In this document: piece by piece, positions 60,058 through 64,000 of the stretch
Layout: each line of letters opens with the position of its first letter
How positions within the stretch are numbered: the stretch's first letter is position 1
From: Knoxdaviesia capensis
Taxonomy: Eukaryota > Ascomycota > Sordariomycetes > Microascales > Gondwanamycetaceae
Direction: 5' to 3'
DNA length: 64,000 bases
NCBI GenBank assembly: GCA_001510575.1
Contig: LNGK01000005.1
Coordinates: 3,224,574-3,288,573, forward strand
Notes under the pieces: generated by a model
What the model was told of the DNA's origin: nothing
What the model saw: only the letters and a program-made list of their open reading frames with translations
Databases searched by the model: none
Program-made: the position numbers and the translations under genes

Positions 60058-62315
60058 CATGAAGACGGCCTCTCTTTCGCCTGCCTGATGATCTCTGGTG
60101 CATCGTAGAACCCGCCCACCCCGACCCTCTCTCGCGATGACTTATTTCTCCGGGGAAAGTCATAAACTCTGCGTGTTCGGACCAACATGTCGTCATTCTA
60201 CAGAATTTCTCCTACACAGGACCCTACCGTCCAAGTCCCCGCACCCAAAACAGTTTGCACATCGGCGTTACTGCGATTCTCATCATGTCATTGCAATTGC
60301 TGATCGTTACGAAGCACATCCTCTGTACAATCCGGAACACTCCAGGCACTTGTATGTCCCGGTTGGAGTCACAGGTCAGCTGACCGCCGGCCTTCATCTT
60401 CCAGCCCGCTTCAGACATCCACGTGGACGCTTCCGGGCTTCTTCTTCCGTCTTTTTCAGAGGGATGCGAACCCAAGAGGCGAGGAAGGCCAACTTACTTT
60501 CTTTTTTTCTGCTGGGCTATTATTAGCTTTTTCGTTCTTCGTCGCCTCAACTTCACTTCGAGATCTGATGCTGGTGGGAAAAGTATGTGGTTTAATCAGC
60601 GTTGTCATGGTCTTTCTATTTCGTATACCGCAGCATGATCTATAGGAAGCAAAAAAAAGAATAAACCTTCCTCCCTATAGACAGGGTCATTCCAGCAGTC
60701 TCCGCCACCACCGATTCATGGTATGCTATGCTATGAAAAACAAATTATTCACGCTTTATGAGACGAAATGAATGAATCACAGATCCTTCATGAATCATTC
60801 CACCAGCTCCAGGGATTCACTCACGCTCATATCTACGAGTACCTACCTGCATATATCCCCATACTGAGCTTGGGGACTGGAGCAAATCGCGTCTTTAAAA
60901 GGCCACTCCCGTACCAAAGGCACGGCATTCTCCTCGTCACTCGGGATGCGTATCATCAAATCGTTTCTGCACGATTGAACAGTAGATACTGGGCCTTTTT
61001 CCAGAGTCATGTTCAACGATACCGAGCATGACGGAAACCCTAACCCTTATTTTAACTGTGGCTGCTGCATGTTGTGGACTCCGGAATCCCAGGAGCGTTG
61101 CACACATCTCATTGGCTACCAACGGCACTTAGCGGGAATTCCCCTCCCCCCATCGGAATCCTCCGATGCGCCAGATCGCCGCTTGCCTAGGCGAGCACAA
61201 CCAACCCTAAAGAATATGGTCTTTCGGCGTCGCCTTTTGGTTTGGGACGGACGGGGGCCACGAGTGAAGAAACAAAAAGCACAGGCTCAACCTGTAGCAG
61301 TCTAGCTTGCTCCGGCTGCTGTCAGGACGAGAGAAACCCTGCATTTTTGCCCTAGGAAATGTCGTCACTGCAAACTTTTTTTTTTGTGCCGTTCCTGGGA
61401 AACCTCCCGCACCGCACCGTCTTTTCGATGCAGATTTTGTCTGTCTGATCAATTTCAAGACCACCGCCACTTGGCGCCGGCCACAGAACTTTCCTCGTTT
61501 GTTTTTAGGTTGTGGGTCCAGATCTGTGCATGCCGTGCTATTCACTGCTTCTGGAAGCTTTTGATCCTGAATCGAGGATCACGGGATTTGGTGACTTTTC
61601 TGTTGTGGCCCATGACCAGTCCCTCAGACGGGTTGCAAGGAAGGTTGTTTCGCAATTCGGCTTCGAAATCTTTTGAGCGACGACAAACACCCAAGTCTCT
61701 TCACCTGAGTGTGGCCATGGAACTTCCCACCATGATCCTTGAATAGTAATCCTCGTGCCAGCTTCCAGTGAAAGTCCGTGATATTACTCACGCATCCTCA
61801 TTGACGCTCAACGTCGACAGTCTGCTTCCCGACGCCGCACCTAGCCCACAACACCCTCTTCTTCGCCTCTGTTCATCATGCGCTGCATCTCCCCAATCTG
61901 AATACAACCCGTTCATGCACACCCCTCTCCCCCGGAGCACGTACGCGAACCCGGCTTCGCCACCACCACCACGTGGATTCCGACTCTCCGACCAAGCACT
62001 CCCACTCACACGTATATCTTTCCCAGCAGTGCTTTGGGCGGGAGGGCAGCGGTACTACGCCCATATCCACGGGTGCGGTATACTGTATATGAAACAGCGT
62101 ATGCCGTTACTCTGATGTCATGCTAATAGACGTCACTGCAGAGATTGTTATCCGCAGTTAGGGTTAGGGCCCACGATGTCCATATCCGGAAGCTTATACC
62201 ATTACCTGTAAAAGGTTCAGGCAGAATCACCTCTCCACACATCAGCCAACCAATTGCACCCAAGGTGGATGCTCCCACGAACAAAAAAGAAGCTCAAAAC
62301 TCCAAAAAGGAAAAG

Positions 62316-62324
62316 AGAAAAAAA
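62316..62324 (-). terminator. Pol III T-run after the 5S gene
   Basis: On the minus strand an uninterrupted T stretch followed by CTCTTTTCC comes directly after the 5S 3' end. It is the standard RNA polymerase III stop signal. Confidence 0.7.
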
Positions 62325-62443
62325 ACATACAACACCGAGGATTCCCCAGTGGTCACCCACCTGAGTACTAGTTCGGCCCTTTGCGGCTTATCTATGGGGG
62401 AGCGGACGGGACCCCGAGTTTTCCACAAGGTATGGTCGTATGT
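62325..62443 (-). rRNA. 5S ribosomal RNA, single dispersed copy
   Basis: The minus strand begins ACATACGACCATACC at 62443 and ends GGTGTTGTATGT at 62325, giving 119 nt. The ends pair as helix I (ACATAC with GTATGT). The conserved GTCCCGTCCGCTC segment and the GGTGGGTGACCAC box near the 3' side match fungal 5S RNA and its internal promoter. A run of T directly follows the 3' end, as expected for RNA polymerase III termination. Dispersed single 5S genes are usual in Pezizomycotina. The segment between the two conserved blocks differs from the common fungal form as I remember it, so this may be a divergent type or an early pseudogene. Confidence 0.88.
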
Positions 62444-63488
62444 GAAAGAGGTACGCCTCAGATCGAGATATAACTTGTCCTGTGGGTGCCGTTTGCCGCT
62501 CCACCACGACACTGCTTGGATACATCCGCGAACAGGGACATTAAAACGCCGGAGCGCCCTTGGCCCTTCACAGGAGACACCGCTGAGCGTTGAATTCGGC
62601 AACGTCGGATTGATGCTATCCTATAGTAGTCGACAGGTGGCTGCATGTCTCCCCTGGCTGAAGAGCAGATGTCCCATCCTACTGACAATATCGGCCCGGC
62701 GATCACATCCATCGCTCACGAATGGAACCAGGGAGAACACGAACCTTGTGAACCGATCGGGAAAAGGAAGACTGTAGATGTGTGTACATAAGCAAGTCGC
62801 TATTAAGCTGGACCGAGAAAGAAAGGATAAAAAAACAAAAACTGAACACACGGGAGGAAATCCAAGAAAGACAGATGTGAATGGAGGGGGATATAGACAC
62901 CAAGTTCCTCCGGAGCCTCAGAAAGAAACAAGATAAGAGAAACACACGAGAAGAAAACCAATTGAGGGGAGCAGACCAAACACAAACTTCCTGCCAGTGC
63001 AAAGTGGGTAAACTGATGGACATGAGACAAAAATGGGCGAACACCTAACAACAGAAACCAGACGAGAGAAAGATCCCATATAACCGAGGCATTAGAAAAA
63101 GAAGGGAGACAAAAGAGAAAAAAAAACACCGATCATAGCCACCAGAGACGAGACTGAAACGAATAACGTGAGTAAGGATAGTAACCGAACCAGATGAGTA
63201 ACGAAAAGCAGAGCCCCCAGGTTTAAAGAAAACAGACAGTAAAAAGAAAATCTTCCAGCTCCGATATGAAAATAGCAAGAAAAACACGAACAGGTCGAGC
63301 ACTCAAGACATGTAGCATGGTGGTAGTGTTTATAGCCACAGAGATACCAGGTGGGTATCACATCCTAGAGAAATAGGGTTGAACATAGACAAAGGCAACA
63401 ATTGCATACAACGGAAAGAGAGAGGGAGAAAACGGGGACGAGAAACAGCGAGAGAGAGAAGAGAGAGCGGACTTTAGGCTGTAGCCAG
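62444..63488. other. Intergenic between 5S gene and velvet gene
   Basis: This is the 3' flank of the minus-strand velvet gene. The plus strand is A/G-rich from about 62,800 to 63,450, so the minus strand is pyrimidine-rich and its frames encode only Phe/Leu/Ser low complexity. It likely includes the velvet 3' UTR. No other gene was seen. Confidence 0.5.
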
Positions 63489-64000
63489 CTAGTAATCGTC
63501 GTCTCCGTCTCCATTCTTATCACCACCTCCCTCCTTGCGGATGGGAATCTTAATTCCTTGGGTGGCAAAGCACTTCGACAACGCCGTGCTCTCGCACACA
63601 CCGGGGAACTTCTTCGCCGAGAACACGGTGAACGGCTCGCTGAAGCACGATGCCAGCACCGGCACGGCTCCTTGGTTGACTGTGAGGCCGCTCGGCGAGC
63701 TCTCGCCGGCGATGTTGACCACTGTGAACTTCAACCTAGAGGGGAGGAACAATTATGGGCCTTGTTAGTCGAAGACTTATGAAACGTGATTCAAGTGAAG
63801 AAACTGCCAGAGGGATGCATCTAATGATAAAAGGGCTATAACATACCGGAAGTTGCCTTCTGTGCGCACACTCAGGTCGTGCAGGATGAACCACACGCCG
63901 ACCTTGTCCTCGGTATCGGTAAGGCGTTGGGCACTAACCACCGACTGGCCGACGAGGTTGCGGGTGAACATGCCCTGCGGCCCGGAGTTGTTCATCGAGA
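63489..64000 (-). CDS. velB: VelB-type velvet regulator, 3' part (gene continues beyond the window)
   Basis: Visible exons are complement(63847..64000) and complement(63489..63735), joined across a 111-bp intron with a GTATGT donor and CTCTAG acceptor; the frame is kept. The visible protein covers the C-terminal half of a velvet domain: GPQGMFTRNLVG, then WFILHDLSVRTEGNFR, then RLKFTVVNI, then SEPFTVFSAKKFPGVCEST and SKCFATQGIKIPIRKEG. The IPIRK ending is the VelB form; VosA ends differently. A short acidic tail (DGDDDY) closes the protein. VelB forms DNA-binding dimers with VosA and a complex with VeA and LaeA that links light, development and secondary metabolism. The N-terminal half lies past 64000, so the start, total length and the usual linker insertion cannot be seen. 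Confidence 0.9.

Larger units (their letters stand above)
56079..62324. other. 6.2-kb gene-free region upstream of the DUF3602 gene
   Basis: The first few hundred bases hold the DUF3602 promoter. The rest has many short overlapping frames, none with a recognisable domain or consistent coding character. Landmarks are a (TG)n tract at 58868-58904, a (CA)n tract at 60033-60057, telomere-like CCCTAA/TTAGGG motifs near 61030 and 62158, and C/T-rich patches. Non-coding transcripts or distal regulatory sequence for the neighbouring velvet gene are possible but not shown. Confidence 0.5.

Noticed and set aside
1..64000. tRNA genes and CRISPR arrays
   Set aside because: No sequence with both tRNA A and B boxes and a clover-leaf fit was noticed by eye. 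Repeats present are coding or simple repeats, not spaced CRISPR units, and the genome is eukaryotic. A covariance search was not possible.

Overview
This window is chromosomal DNA of a filamentous ascomycete (Pezizomycotina). The evidence is a giant leashin/involucrin-repeat gene (the Woronin-body tether, known only from this group), the 3' half of a velvet regulator (VelB type), a fungal rhodopsin-like (PTH11-type) membrane protein, a lone dispersed 5S rRNA gene, and short spliceosomal introns with GT(A/G)NGT donors and CTAAC/CTGAC branch sites. An AT-rich, stop-riddled copia retrotransposon remnant at the left edge looks like the product of repeat-induced point mutation (RIP). The leashin locus reads as one unsplit gene. 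I cannot fix the class or genus.

Layout. 1-760: decayed copia end and AT-rich tail. 761-4719: gene-free, pyrimidine-rich lead-in to a RING-finger gene (4720-7223, +, four exons, 702 aa). 7224-12705: gene-free. 12706-35826: leashin-like gene (+, seven exons, 7,524 aa), over a third of the window. 37075-39450 (-): 791-residue protein of unknown family, divergent from 40614-43292 (+), which joins a coiled coil, a PD-(D/E)XK nuclease-like motif set and a kinase-like domain. 43541-45692 (-): secreted amidase, four exons. 48530-49945 (-): seven-helix PTH11-type protein. 52806-54319 (+): uroporphyrinogen decarboxylase (haem pathway), four exons. 55598-56078 (-): small GRGG-repeat DUF3602 protein. 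62325-62443 (-): 5S rRNA. 63489-64000 (-): 3' part of a VelB-type velvet gene that runs off the window.

The genes do not form a cluster or pathway. They are independent housekeeping, cell-biology and regulatory genes separated by intergenic spaces of 1 to 7 kb. The most unusual items are the giant repeat-built tether, including about 17 regularly spaced Lys-rich cassettes and two introns whose lengths are multiples of three, and the nuclease-like plus kinase-like fusion at 40.6-43.3 kb. All exon boundaries were derived by hand from splice signals and reading-frame continuity and have not been confirmed by transcripts.
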